Assembly (NCBI GenBank): GCA_012861695.1
Contig: JAAOOA010000181.1
Coordinates: 310,001 to 374,000, forward strand
Length of the DNA stretch: 64,000 nt
Direction: 5' to 3'
DNA from: Trematomus loennbergii
Taxonomy: Eukaryota > Chordata > Actinopteri > Perciformes > Nototheniidae
Every line of letters starts with the position of its first letter. Position 1 is the first letter of the stretch. Under the pieces are notes generated by a model, which was not told where the DNA came from, searched no databases, and saw only the letters and a program-made list of their open reading frames with translations. The translations under genes and the position numbers were made by a program. Shown in pieces: positions 11,723 through 64,000 of this stretch.

Positions 11723-14515
11723 ATGGACGTAGTTCTGCTGCTGATCATGGCAGCTGCAGGCAAGTGTTTTATATATTTGGATATCTTTTTATGTCTTTAT
11801 TATTTATTTCATGTAAACCTGAGGTGGGGAGTTAAATAACTAGAGAAGACATTTCTGATTCTATTTGACAATTACTTGTTTTGCATTCTTAACACCTTTT
11901 ATATTGTTTGAAAGGTACTTGCTTAAAAACAACTAAATGAAGTTCAGCTGAAAGCTACATATTTCACTGTGAATTGTTTGAAGTAGAAGTCAAAATGTAT
12001 ATGATGCGCCATATTACAGTAAAGTGTGATTCAAAAAGTCAAGTTATAGCCTAAATGAATGTGTGTGTCTCTACAGGGCTGAGCGCTGTCTCCTCACATG
12101 CTCAACGTCAGTACCATTTTGTTTCTGAAGCAAAGAACATGTCTGAAGCACAGAGATACTGCAGAGAGAAACACACAGACCTGGCCACTGTAGACAGCAT
12201 GGAGGTTGTGGAGCTCCTGAACAACACGGCAGGCCAATTCAACCAAGTGAGGTCACTTTTCTCTGTCTTTCAATTCAAATGAATTACATTTCTTTTAGAG
12301 TCAAATTTAAAAAGGAGAGATTATTACAGAAAGCTAAACCTGTTTTAAAGTCCTATGGGAACCTGAGTATTAAAACAGAGTTGAAAATGTTTTAAGCCAA
12401 AGCTATAGCATAAAACCCTGTAATAAAGTTGAAGAGGTTCAGAGTAACAAGGCTGTAAATGAATGTTGACTTGAGGGGATTCCCATCAGATCACCATGTA
12501 CCAAGGCTGGTCTCATAAAGGCACAACCTTCTCTTTATTAAACATACACATTTTCTTAAGCAGCAGCTTTAAAAGCTTCAACAGGATGTAATAATTATAA
12601 CAATTTCTTGCTTTCAGTCAGCCTGGATAGGGCTGTACGATGACCGGGACACCTGGAGGTGGTCGATGTCAGACCCAAGCTTCTACGAACGGGGGAGAGA
12701 GTTCAGAGGATGGGCCTGGAGAACCAAGCAACAGGCACGATGAACAATGCACCATTTTTCATTCTAGGGGAATATGGGGTGATTTAGATTGTAATCACCC
12801 CTCTGGGTGGTCTGCTTTGATGTCACAGGTAAGAATATAAACTTTAAATTAATATTACACATTTAAAATCATATTTTAAGCTTCTGAAATACAATGCATT
12901 GGTCTTTATCTAACTAGCGGTTCCCAACCTTTTTTCTTTGTGACTTTTTTCTTTTGTTAGCAGTTCCACTAAAGACATTTCCCTTTTCACTAAAATTCTC
13001 ACATGGTTTCATTTAAATGATAACATCAAAGGAAGTTATGTATATACAATTTTTGCAAACTTGTTTTAGGTACGTTTTACATCTTATACATCTGTGCTAA
13101 ACAGAATAAGAACAATATAGAATCAATATAATTTGAATGAAGCTTTAACCTGTAACAGAGTATCTTCACATCGTTGTACTCCTGCTTTTACTCAAATATC
13201 TGAATATTCCACCACTGTACTACTAAAGTTTCTTGCCAACATTCATGTGTTGAAAAACCCCAGAACTACAAATTACAAAGTACAAATGTGTGGGATTTAA
13301 ATGTAATATTTTATATTATAAAGGCATCAATACCACCAGAGATGTGGCATTGATGTCAGGCTGTATGTTGTGGTGCCTCTACTCAGCTTCTCTGGGGTCC
13401 ATTTTCAGGGCGAATGCAGCATTTGTCCTCATCAACAGCAGAATGACATGGACTGAGGCCCAGAGCTACTGCAGAGAACACCACACAGACCTGGCCAGTG
13501 TGAGAAACCAGACAGAGCACCGGCAGATTGTTGAGCTGTTACCTGGAGGGGGTTCGTTTTGGATCGGCCTACAGAGACTCCTGGAAGTGGTCCGATGGAA
13601 GCAACTTCTTCAAGTACTGGGCAGAAAATAAACCTAACTACGGTGCTTTAAAAGCTTGTGTGGCTGCAGCTTTCGACAACTTTGGAAAATGGGAGGACTT
13701 GGACTGTGGAGTGAGAAACCATTCATTTGCTACAGACGTGAGTAAATTCACAGCTACGTCAAAGCAAGTGATGATATTGAGTCTGTTGAAAAAGAAGACA
13801 CATAAATGTTGTGACTGATGAAGTTTGTTTGTGTTTTTAGCTGTTGTGCCTGTTTCAATGAAAGTGATAAAGGTGAGCGTGGAGAAACCAAACGGTGTGG
13901 ATCTGAACGACCCCGCTTTTCTGGATGCGATGTTGGTGGAGGTAAATCATGTTTTATACTTTTATGCAAAAACATCAATCACCAGAAAGGAAATTCACAT
14001 GACATGAGAACAAGAGACAAAGAGGTAGGAAACAAATAAATAACTATTAAAGAATAATGAATTCAACGAAAGAAAATGTAGTAAATAATTTCAATATGAA
14101 TGAAATGGACCAAGATGAACATGAATGAAATTCTATATCCATTATACATTCAATACTTTGGCCACAAATAACAGGACCCAAGCATTTGTAAGAAGACGTG
14201 TAAATATGTGCAGAAGTAAATAGCAGAAACTTAGCCACATGCCACCAAATGCATTAGGAAAATGTACAAATACTATTCCATAACCTGAGGTAAGCCTTTA
14301 CACTGGAAGAAATAAGGGGAACAACTACCATTTCAGATGAGTGAACTAAAGATAAATCATCTGTTTTATTGGAACGATAATGATAATGAGTTTTTGTGTC
14401 TCAGGCGAAAAAGAACCTAAGGGCCCAGGGATTGGACGACAACGTCCAACTGGCCTGGAGGAAGCAGCCGGATGGAAAGTCTTACAAGGAGGAGGAGAAG
14501 AGGGATGAGCTCTAA
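11723..14515 (+). CDS. Two-domain secreted C-type lectin-like protein with C-terminal KRDEL, copy 2
   Basis: Six exons parallel copy 1: 11723-11759, 12077-12246, 12618-12828, 13409-13737, 13841-13941 and 14405-14515. They encode a signal peptide, lectin domain 1 (exons 2-3; [26 protein letters not shown]), lectin domain 2 (exon 4; [36 protein letters not shown]), a linker and a lysine/glutamate-rich tail ending EEEKRDEL then stop. The final exon is fully open here, so the KRDEL end is best supported in this copy. The GC-AG first intron is kept. Breaks relative to copy 1 include two bases lost near 12707 (leading to an early TGA), one near 12800, one near 13411, two near 13570 and one near 13712. 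An intact product would be about 320 residues. Whether this is a real paralogue, an allele or a pseudogene cannot be settled from the sequence. Confidence 0.82.
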
Positions 14516-15965
14516 AGCTGAATTGCTGTGTCGGCTTTTATCAGAGAAAAGTGTATTTCTTTCCTCAAAGTCCTCGTGTTACAGAATACAGCTGCAACAA
14601 TGATCTGAATAATCTATCAGTAGCGAGATAAGATAAGAGCTGTAATGTTTTCTCTTGTTATATATGGTTTTGAAGTTAATATGTTTGGGGTTTTAACTGT
14701 TCATGTATCTGCTTGACCTGCGAAAAACAGGATTTCTTTCCTATTTTGTGACTTTTATATGTTTTTTTCAGATAAAATATAATAAGACATTTTAAAATAA
14801 TATAAGATTTAATAGAGGGCAATTCCAGGAAATCTTATTACCAATTAACATGATGACCTCTAATGCATCTTTAAAGTCATTTTCATTAAAAAAATATAAT
14901 TCTTCATTTAAACTTATATTTATCCTAAAAATGTGTTGACAATTACTCACTGTTATTAATATCTTCAAATGAGTTAAACATTGTGTTTATTGCTCCTTTT
15001 CTTTAGGGATGCAAACTTTAAGATATGTTCCTAAAATTGGTGAATCAGCTTCCAGAATATGAAGATTTAATGCTTTTCTTTGTGCTATGTGGTCATAAAC
15101 TGAATCTCTTCAGGTTTTAATTCCCTCTGGCTGTGGGATATATAACAGGCATTTTACTCTTTTGTGTGACATTTGATAGATTAGATATTATTAGATTATA
15201 AATTAAGATATTAAATAAAAATGATTACCTTTAATTTAACAAATTAAATATCAGTTTCGTTGCATTGCAACCACAAAAAATGTAATGTATGTAATGTGAG
15301 AATATCTTCAAATAATCTAAATAGAAAATAATTAATTGTATTATTTTCATCCTTATTAAGGATATAAACTTGAAGCAAATGTCCTTCTTATAACCGTTTT
15401 ACGTTACTCAAACATCCTTCTGGCAACAATGCTGAATATTCGCTGGTTCCAGCTTCTTAACTATTATTATAAGATTTGATGTTGTTTTTTGTCATGTATC
15501 TTCATGAAATGAATATACTGTTTTAAAAAATAATCACTATGAAGAATAAACTATATCCAATAAAGAGATGTTATTTCTTTGAATTATTTATTCAATTATT
15601 TCTCACATGTTGGATTATTGGTTGGTATCGGTTATTGGCCAGAATGGTAATTTCCCTGATTTTAGACCATTTATGGCCTCCTGATTCTCAATATAGATAT
15701 ATATAGATATTTGTTCTCCTTTATTCAAGAAAATATATATTTACATCAAACATATATACACACAACACCTTGATATCACATCAGGGGTACATACTGTAGG
15801 TACAAATACAGTACAAAAAAGTGAAAACAAACATACTGTATAAAGAAATACATTTAATTTAAAGAACAAATATTGATGGATCATATATTATATAATGTAT
15901 TAAATTCACATTTAAAATGTCCTCCTCCTGAATTGTATCGTCTGTCCCGTTTCATGTTTAGAGAG

Positions 15966-16110
15966 ATCACGTAACGTAAGACGTCTTTACGTCATCACGC
16001 ATGGCTGTTACCATGGACACAGAGCAGTCACAACGACGTTAGTTAGCTACACAGAAGAGAGACTCCAACTAAGCCGTTTTTATTTCTGTACGACGGGATG
16101 AGTATAACTT
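15966..16110 (+). promoter_or_regulatory. Promoter-like element with ATF/CREB site and X-box-like site, copy 2; candidate drc7 promoter
   Basis: Same element as 4690-4830. TTACGTCA is at 15987-15994 and GTTACCATGGACAC (X-box-like, one mismatch in the second half-site) is at 16007-16020, twelve bases apart. It is followed by sequence that could be a 5' UTR exon. It is 1.47 kb upstream of the drc7 ATG on the same strand. RFX-bound X-boxes are established for motile-cilia genes; use by drc7 is inference. Confidence 0.5.
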
Positions 16111-16574
16111 AAAATACTTTATTTATTCTATTACGCTGTATATTTGAATCGTTTTCTTAAGTTACAAATGTATCCCTTATGTTACCTTAACAGTAGAGCT
16201 AATTGTTATTGTAACACTAGCTAGAGGTGGAAGAAGTATCAAATAATTTACTTTAGTAAAAGCAGCAATACTTTTACAGTTTAAAAATACTATACTGCTG
16301 CTATAACGCTACTTTAAAATGAGACAGTACTCGAGTCAATATACTTAGTAACATTACACCACTGAAGCTAACGTTAGCCTAATTCAAATTGCAAAACTCC
16401 AAAGGTGTATGAAAGTTACCGTTGATTGTTCCCGTGGTGTTATGTCTTCATGAATTAATTAGTAAGTTAAGATGGACCTCATTGTGTCAAAGCACATTAA
16501 GTTATTTTGAAGTATCTGTGAAAATAATACACTAATATGCAGCAAAAAGTGTTACAAAAACATTTCGTTGTAAA

Positions 16575-17085
16575 GTAATTTAGTACATTTAGTCAAATAC
16601 TGTAGGCCTACTTAGGACAATTCTGAGGGACTTGAACTTTACTTGAGTATTTCAATGTTTTGCTCCTTTGTACTTTTACTACACTGCATTTATTTATTAC
16701 TTTTTGTTACTTTGCAGATTTGGTTTAATAATTAAAATCAAGTGTTAAATCAGACTTTAGTTCCACCTGGAGTAAATTCACAAGCGACCCTGCAGTATAC
16801 AAAGTCATTAAAACTAGCTGCACCTTTACCAGCTTTGATAACACTTTAATGATCAATCATTATAAAACATATCATATATATTATTCTGAAATGGACCAAT
16901 CTTTACAATGACTAATTTTGCCTTTGGTACTTTCAGTTTATTTTGATGCCAATACTTTTCTACTTTTACTTGGTGTAACATTTTGATTGCAGGACTTTTA
17001 CTTAGAGTATTCCTACACTCTGATAATTCTACTTTTACTTCAGTACAAGATCTAAGTACTTCTTCCTCATCTGTAGGTAACATGC
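16575..17085. repeat. Dispersed repeat rich in TACTTTTACTT words
   Basis: Several phrases typical of a widespread fish repeat (CTTTTACTACACTGCATTTA, TTTTACTTCAGTACAAG). Part of it (16828-17000) matches 10150-10340. No gene is seen. Confidence 0.5.
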
Positions 17086-17486
17086 TAATCCAGTAAACCT
17101 GGTATCACTAATACTAGTTCTGCTGTTGCTGCTGCTCCTTCTGCTTTTATTACTAAAACTTCTACTCATACGTCCTTTTTTACGGCAAATACTGCAACTA
17201 ACTGGAATGGTAATTCAGAAGTGCATTTTACATTTTTATATGTTGTATGATTTTGCATATCATATGTCATTGTAAATACATTGTGAATTCCTGTTCAATG
17301 CAGTTTAAAGGTTACAGAATACAACGTTTTTTGTGGTGAGAAACACAGGATGCAAGTTCTCTGTAGGCGAGAGGACAGTACAAAGAAATCATCATGAGCT
17401 GCTATTGTGGTTAATGATAATATCTTTGTTTCTGACTGGCTGTTCCGTCTGTTTGTGTATACTTGACATTAACGCTTCTACAAAAG

Positions 17487-38323
<20,837 letters not shown>

Positions 38324-38543
38324 GCCAGGCGTCTTTTAAATTACTATATGAACAAACTTTCCATTCAGAAAATAGTTTAGAAATCCTCCTTCGCACATGC
38401 CTAATTTTACTTATTTTTCCTGTGTTGTTAATCTTTACAAACTGCTTACAAATGTTGTGAAAATGAACCTGCATAACATGTTATCTTTGTTTATCTTAAC
38501 ATAAAGTCTGCGGCAGCTAAGGGGATCCATCTACTTTTCAGAA

Positions 38544-38549
38544 AATAAA
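38544..38549 (+). terminator. drc7: Candidate polyadenylation signal of drc7
   Basis: AATAAA 221 bases after the TGA at 38321-38323, within AT-rich DNA. Confidence 0.6.
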
Positions 38550-38639
38550 GTTCAGAAACAGAAAATAACTCCAGCTGTACTTTGTTACTAAATATATATT
38601 TGTTTTACGGTTTGTACCCACGTTACAGTCAAGGCGAAT

Positions 38640-39120
38640 CAGAATCTGGTGTATTGCCAAGTAGGTTTTCACATGACATGATTTTACCTCTTACATCACA
38701 ATAAACATAGTAAGAGAAAATAAAACATTTAAGTTAGTATTGCAACATTCAATTAACAAAAATAACATTTATTTAGATGTGATTTGTAAATGAAATGAAA
38801 CGCTTAAAAATAAGTACCCGCATTTCCCTAAATGAAATGACTACCATTGATTCTTTAACAGGCCTCCTTGTTTATTTATCTTTAAATAAATAAAATAATG
38901 GACAAATACAATATTTAAAATGGTAAAATAGTATAAAAATAATCATTCAAAAGAAAACAATTGATCAGAATCCGAATCAGAAATTAGCACAACAGCATAA
39001 CCTTTTAAAATACAACAGAAACATGTGTTTTTTATTGTGTTTGTATGCTTGAAACAGTATGCAGATTGTCTTCTGGACATGTCTGGACAGGTTGGAGTTT
39101 TTTGTCTCCCCTTAAAATCC
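38640..39120 (-). repeat. Intergenic DNA with a LINE tail
   Basis: GAATCAGAATCTGGTGTATTGCCAAGTAGG at the start is the fish LINE 3' end in inverted orientation. The rest is AT-rich with no coding sequence. Confidence 0.5.
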
Positions 39121-39204
39121 TTGACTGAAAGTCTCCATTCGCGCATGCGCCGTGCGGTCATCACAGTGTGATGAAGAGAGTGCAGTGCACAAGTAGCGCT
39201 AGAG
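39121..39204 (+). promoter_or_regulatory. phf20: Candidate phf20 promoter and 5' UTR exon
   Basis: GCGCATGCGC at 39141-39150, in the context CGCGCATGCGCC, is a near-consensus NRF1 palindrome of the kind found in housekeeping promoters. About 55 bases later AGCGCTAGAG precedes a good splice donor (GTAAAC at 39205). phf20's first coding exon starts with the ATG immediately after an acceptor, so an upstream noncoding exon is required. This is the best candidate, not proven. Confidence 0.5.
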
Positions 39205-40786
39205 GTAAACAAGCTTTGTGTTTCCTATTTACACATTATAGTGATATAATGACATGTGAACAGCGGGGACAGTTTATTAAAGGTGTCAGCTCCAATGACA
39301 GCTCGTTGGAGGACTCAGACCTCGCTGCTGTCACTGACATTTAACACTGAGCTACTTAACCTCAGCAGAGGCTAACGGTTAGCTGTTAGCTGATCTATTC
39401 AGAGTCAATGAGAGGAGAACTGCTCTGTTTAACTGGGAAAGATTAATGAACAATGTCAAACATATCGTGGTCTCCTTTCCGATGCAGGCTTAGTTAGCAA
39501 ACGTGATATTTTGAAGCTATTTTGCGTATCGTATTGTGTGTTTTTTAGCTGCTCTTGCTGGAGCTAACACAGCTTAGCATTAGCATGTTAGCTACTGTCA
39601 AATATCTGAGTGAGGGGCGGAACTGTTTCTCTTTTTCTGACTGACAGCGCGGACGATCATAGGAATTCTGAATAGGTGTCCTCGGTGGCCTGTGAGCCAA
39701 TCAGGTTTCTTCATAGAGAAAGCTAACAGAAAAAAAGAGAAATGTCAAAAATACAATATTTTCTTTCATTCATTACTTGCTGTATGAGTTTTGACTTTTT
39801 TATTTGCATATCTTATCTTTATCGTTATCAGTTTACTTGTATGGCAATCAATGATAAACTTAACCAAAAAGTTTAGCTTCAACCGTTTTTGTTACGTTGT
39901 GTCATCACGCAAGCGTCATATAGTCGACGTAGCCTTTAAAATACTGAACCGATTTTATTGTTCTCATATGTATTTAATATCTCTAAGTTTTACAAGTCCA
40001 AGCGCTGTTTTTTGTGTTTCTATCCCAAATGTTTGAATGCAAGTCAGAGGGAACCAATAAGTGGGGACAGTGGTGTTTTTACCACCATAGACTGTATAGG
40101 TTTTAATAAGTGACAGCCATTTTTGTGCACATGAAGTTTAAAGATGCATCATTATTGCCAAACGTATAATGAGATTAAAATTGAATGTGAATGAAAATCT
40201 GGGTCAATCAAAATTAAGATGTAAAACTTGATCATTTAAATGTTATTTCTCAAAACTAGGCAAAGTTTCAATTAATTTAACTGCATGTGGAAGTTCTCCA
40301 AAAATGCACACTTGGTCCCTTGTGAACTTAAACAATGGTTGATTTGCACAGGCTTTGACACTTCAGACTATGTTGAAATGTGTTGAAGTCAGCGTGACAA
40401 ATGCTGCTCTCTATTCTGCACATAAGGGTATTTAAAGCAACTAAAAAAACATTGCAAAGTAAACATGTTCTCTGCTCTGCTGACATAGCTTAGTTTGTTC
40501 TTTGACAGCTTCATGTTGATGACAAAGGTCTTACCGAAATGCACAATGAGCATTAGCACGACTGTTCATGCTAATCTTTTACACAAAACCAGACACACAA
40601 GCTTTAAAACATCAGGCTCAAACGAACAGACAAAGCTTGAAATAAAAAATGTGACTTGAAAATGACTCTCCAATACCTGTAGAACAAATTCTATAGTGTA
40701 TTTATATTTTGGGAAATGACTTGGACATTTTACAGCAATAAGCAGAAGTGTACATCTTAAAATAGTATTTTCTCTGTTACTTCCAG
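39205..40786. other. Candidate phf20 first intron
   Basis: CpG-poor, AT-rich, with short TAGC/GCTAAC-containing stretches near 39350-39600. No transposon ends or coding exons were recognised. Confidence 0.4.
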
Positions 40787-61853
<21,067 letters not shown>

Positions 61854-63660
61854 CTCTTTCCCCTCCCTGACCCCTGACCCCTTAACTCCTGCGAGCCTCT
61901 GCTAGCCAATAGGAGCAGACGGACTGACTGACGGGCGATCACTCGACTGACAGACCTGCGGAGATCGAGTCGTGGAGCGAGTCGACTCTGCAGAGAAACT
62001 GTGCTTTGTTTCCAGTCGAGAAGATGCACTACAACACGACAAGGATGAAGACGTTTTTTTTGTGACTGAACAGGTGCTTTCTTTCTGTTCAATTTCACAA
62101 AAGTACCGCAACATTTCCCAAACTGTCCCTCCGTATGTTCAACAACGTGAAGATGAAAGGTTTCAGTATTGGATGAGCTGTTGTTATGCAGGTTTTTGGG
62201 AAACTTTTCTCTGTTCCGGTGGCTGTACAATCTTAACTGCATGTGTTCTCATTAGCATCAGATTACCGTGTAGTGTTAGCATCGGCCGTTTCCTAGCAAC
62301 CATCTAACCTGAGAAACTGTGTTACGACCTAAAAGCTCATGAAAACATTGAAAGGATTTGGGCCGATTTCTTTTAAAACATGAAGATTCGACGCTTCTAT
62401 AAGTTTCCTACGGCAGAGATTTTTTAAATGTTGTTACACGGCGATTCCTCTGAAATTAAATTGATTTTGCAGCAAAGTGTCACCATTTTTAAATCCTTGT
62501 TGGAACGGGCTGTAATTATTATTTTCTGTAAAATTGATACCTGTTTTGCTTTTAGGAATCGAGTAAGATGGAGATATGAGATTGTCCTTCTTTCTCTGTG
62601 TAATGTTAACGCTTAAAAACTGTGTCTCGACGGCGTCTTCCACACACTAACTGTGTTTCTTAAAGGGATGGCGCTGTGGGAAATGTAGTTTTTTTATAGT
62701 CCCTTGACTACAGAGGTCCCCATTAGGTGACAATATATGGCCTTTTTCACCATTTTGTTTAACTGGTTGTAACAATCATGTGTTTTAAGATTGTTTTAGT
62801 GACATTTCGCTGCAAAATCAGTTCATATCAAAGGAATCGCTGCATTAATGTGCTCCATATTTTCACATCAAATTCGTTTTTTGGTGGACACAAGACCCTC
62901 GTTGTGTGTCTGAACCACACAGATGGATGTATAGAGGATTTATAAAAGACGATATAGGATCATCTTTCTCTCTTTAGGAAACGCGCTCAGTTCGGTACTT
63001 CTTTCACTTTCTCTTCCTTTTTTCCTTTTTTCTCTCGTTTGATATTTTCAGGTTTTAGGTATATTATTCGACTTTTCTAGATTTTTATCGGTGCATTTGA
63101 TTGTTTTCTGCATAATGTCTCTTTCTGACATACGAAGAAAAACCCTAAAAGCAATGTTTTAATCAGCTTCTACTTCGTTCTTGACATTTGGGAACTGTAT
63201 ACGTCACAAAATAATATCCGCTCACAGGTTCATTTTGTGTTTCGGTGCTCTCAAAAACAGCTAGCTCGTTATAACCTGTACAAATATTTCTTTCAGTTTA
63301 ATCTCATATACTCGTCTCTGTTGGTAGTAATCATTCATTTCAGATGAAGAGTATTGATAGTTGCTTTCATCGAGGCCAGTGTAATAAACTGTTTTCAGTC
63401 AAATTAACCAGCAAGACGTTCCTTTGTTGTGACAAAAACTCATTCTACGTGTAAATATGTCCAGGTAAATGTTTTATACACTTGTGTAAGAAGCTAACTG
63501 TAAAAAGCTGTAGATTTATTTTCATAGAGAGATTGGTTATGAATCAGGTTGGTTAATATCTGATGTGTTTGAAGAACGCAGAGCTTCTGTTGCTTCTCTT
63601 TAGTTATCGTGCAACCGCATTTGTTTTCATTCTTAACTGTTTTTATTCAGTTCATGGTGC
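61854..63660 (+). other. phf20: phf20 3' UTR and downstream sequence
   Basis: No further conserved coding sequence follows the TGA. A candidate polyadenylation signal AATAAA is at 63383-63388. The sequence is T-rich with no recognised element up to about 63660. Confidence 0.45.
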
Positions 63661-63664
63661 GTTC

Positions 63665-63860
63665 AGGCGGTCCTCCACAACTCGAAAAATCGAATCTCTC
63701 CTGTTGAAAGAAAGGCAACTTTATTAATATAGCTCATTTCAGCAACAGGGCAATTCAAATAATTACAACCGACATTAAAAGCATTGATACTTTGTACGAA
63801 AGGGCGTGATGAAATTACATTTAAATACATTGGTAACTTTAAAAAAAAAAGAATAGACAT
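63665..63860 (-). repeat. Dispersed repeat fragment (AACTTTATTAATATAGC type)
   Basis: AGGCAACTTTATTAATATAGCTCATTTC resembles the 3' end of common fish interspersed repeats in inverted orientation. Confidence 0.45.
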
Positions 63861-64000
63861 TTTAAAGAAGCGTGTGAGATGTGGATAACTCTTTGATTTA
63901 ATAAAGCGGCAAAAAAGTAAAATATTTAGCCTTGATTAAAAAGACGTTCATTTGTAGCACGCCTGCAGTTTTAATTTAAACATCCACATGTTTGTAGACA

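Larger units (their letters stand above)
11295..16550 (+). repeat. Large direct duplication, copy 2
   Basis: Second copy of the block at 1-5280. It differs by scattered substitutions and many 1-5 base indels, including in introns. It ends just before the unique sequence that leads into drc7. Confidence 0.93.

Noticed and set aside
424..14515. Calling both lectin copies pseudogenes
   Set aside because: The breaks in the two copies are at different places, each copy supplies the correct frame where the other fails, and the same kind of indel occurs in conserved drc7 and phf20 exons. Sequence error is at least as likely.

Overview
This window is a stretch of animal nuclear DNA, almost certainly from a ray-finned (teleost) fish. 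The signs are intron-rich vertebrate genes, very dense MITE, LINE, SINE, Tc1 and Ty3/Gypsy insertions, and long (GT)n/(CA)n microsatellites. No species can be named. I see no prokaryotic features and no CRISPR array, and I did not find a convincing undescribed multi-gene system.

Layout. (1) 1-17.1 kb: a block of about 5.3 kb is present twice (1-5280 and 11295-16550). Each copy carries a six-exon gene for a secreted two-domain C-type lectin-like protein whose reading frame ends in K-R-D-E-L, plus a CpG-containing promoter-like element downstream. The 6 kb between the copies is mainly mobile-element debris: a SINE, a LINE, a Tc1 remnant, a Gypsy pol scrap and a LINE scrap. (2) 17.5-38.3 kb, + strand: drc7 (CCDC135/lobo), the dynein regulatory complex subunit of motile cilia, in 17 coding exons. 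Its second intron holds a TTAA-flanked element into which a solo LTR and a complete Ty3/Gypsy retrotransposon have inserted. (3) 39.1-61.9 kb, + strand: phf20, a chromatin reader with two Tudor-type domains, a C2H2 finger and a PHD finger, in at least 17 coding exons. (4) 61.9-64 kb: phf20 3' UTR and downstream sequence.

The three protein-coding families are functionally unrelated: extracellular or ER lectin, axoneme, and histone reader. They are linked by position only, except that the promoter-like element ahead of drc7 lies inside the duplicated block, so drc7's candidate control sequence also exists beside lectin copy 1.

A general caution. The conserved exons of drc7 and phf20, both lectin copies and the young Gypsy element all contain single-base indels that break otherwise well-conserved frames, some in homopolymers. 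The simplest reading is residual long-read consensus error. I therefore annotate the genes as functional genes with breaks, not as pseudogenes. The lectin duplication may likewise be real or may be an uncollapsed haplotype.
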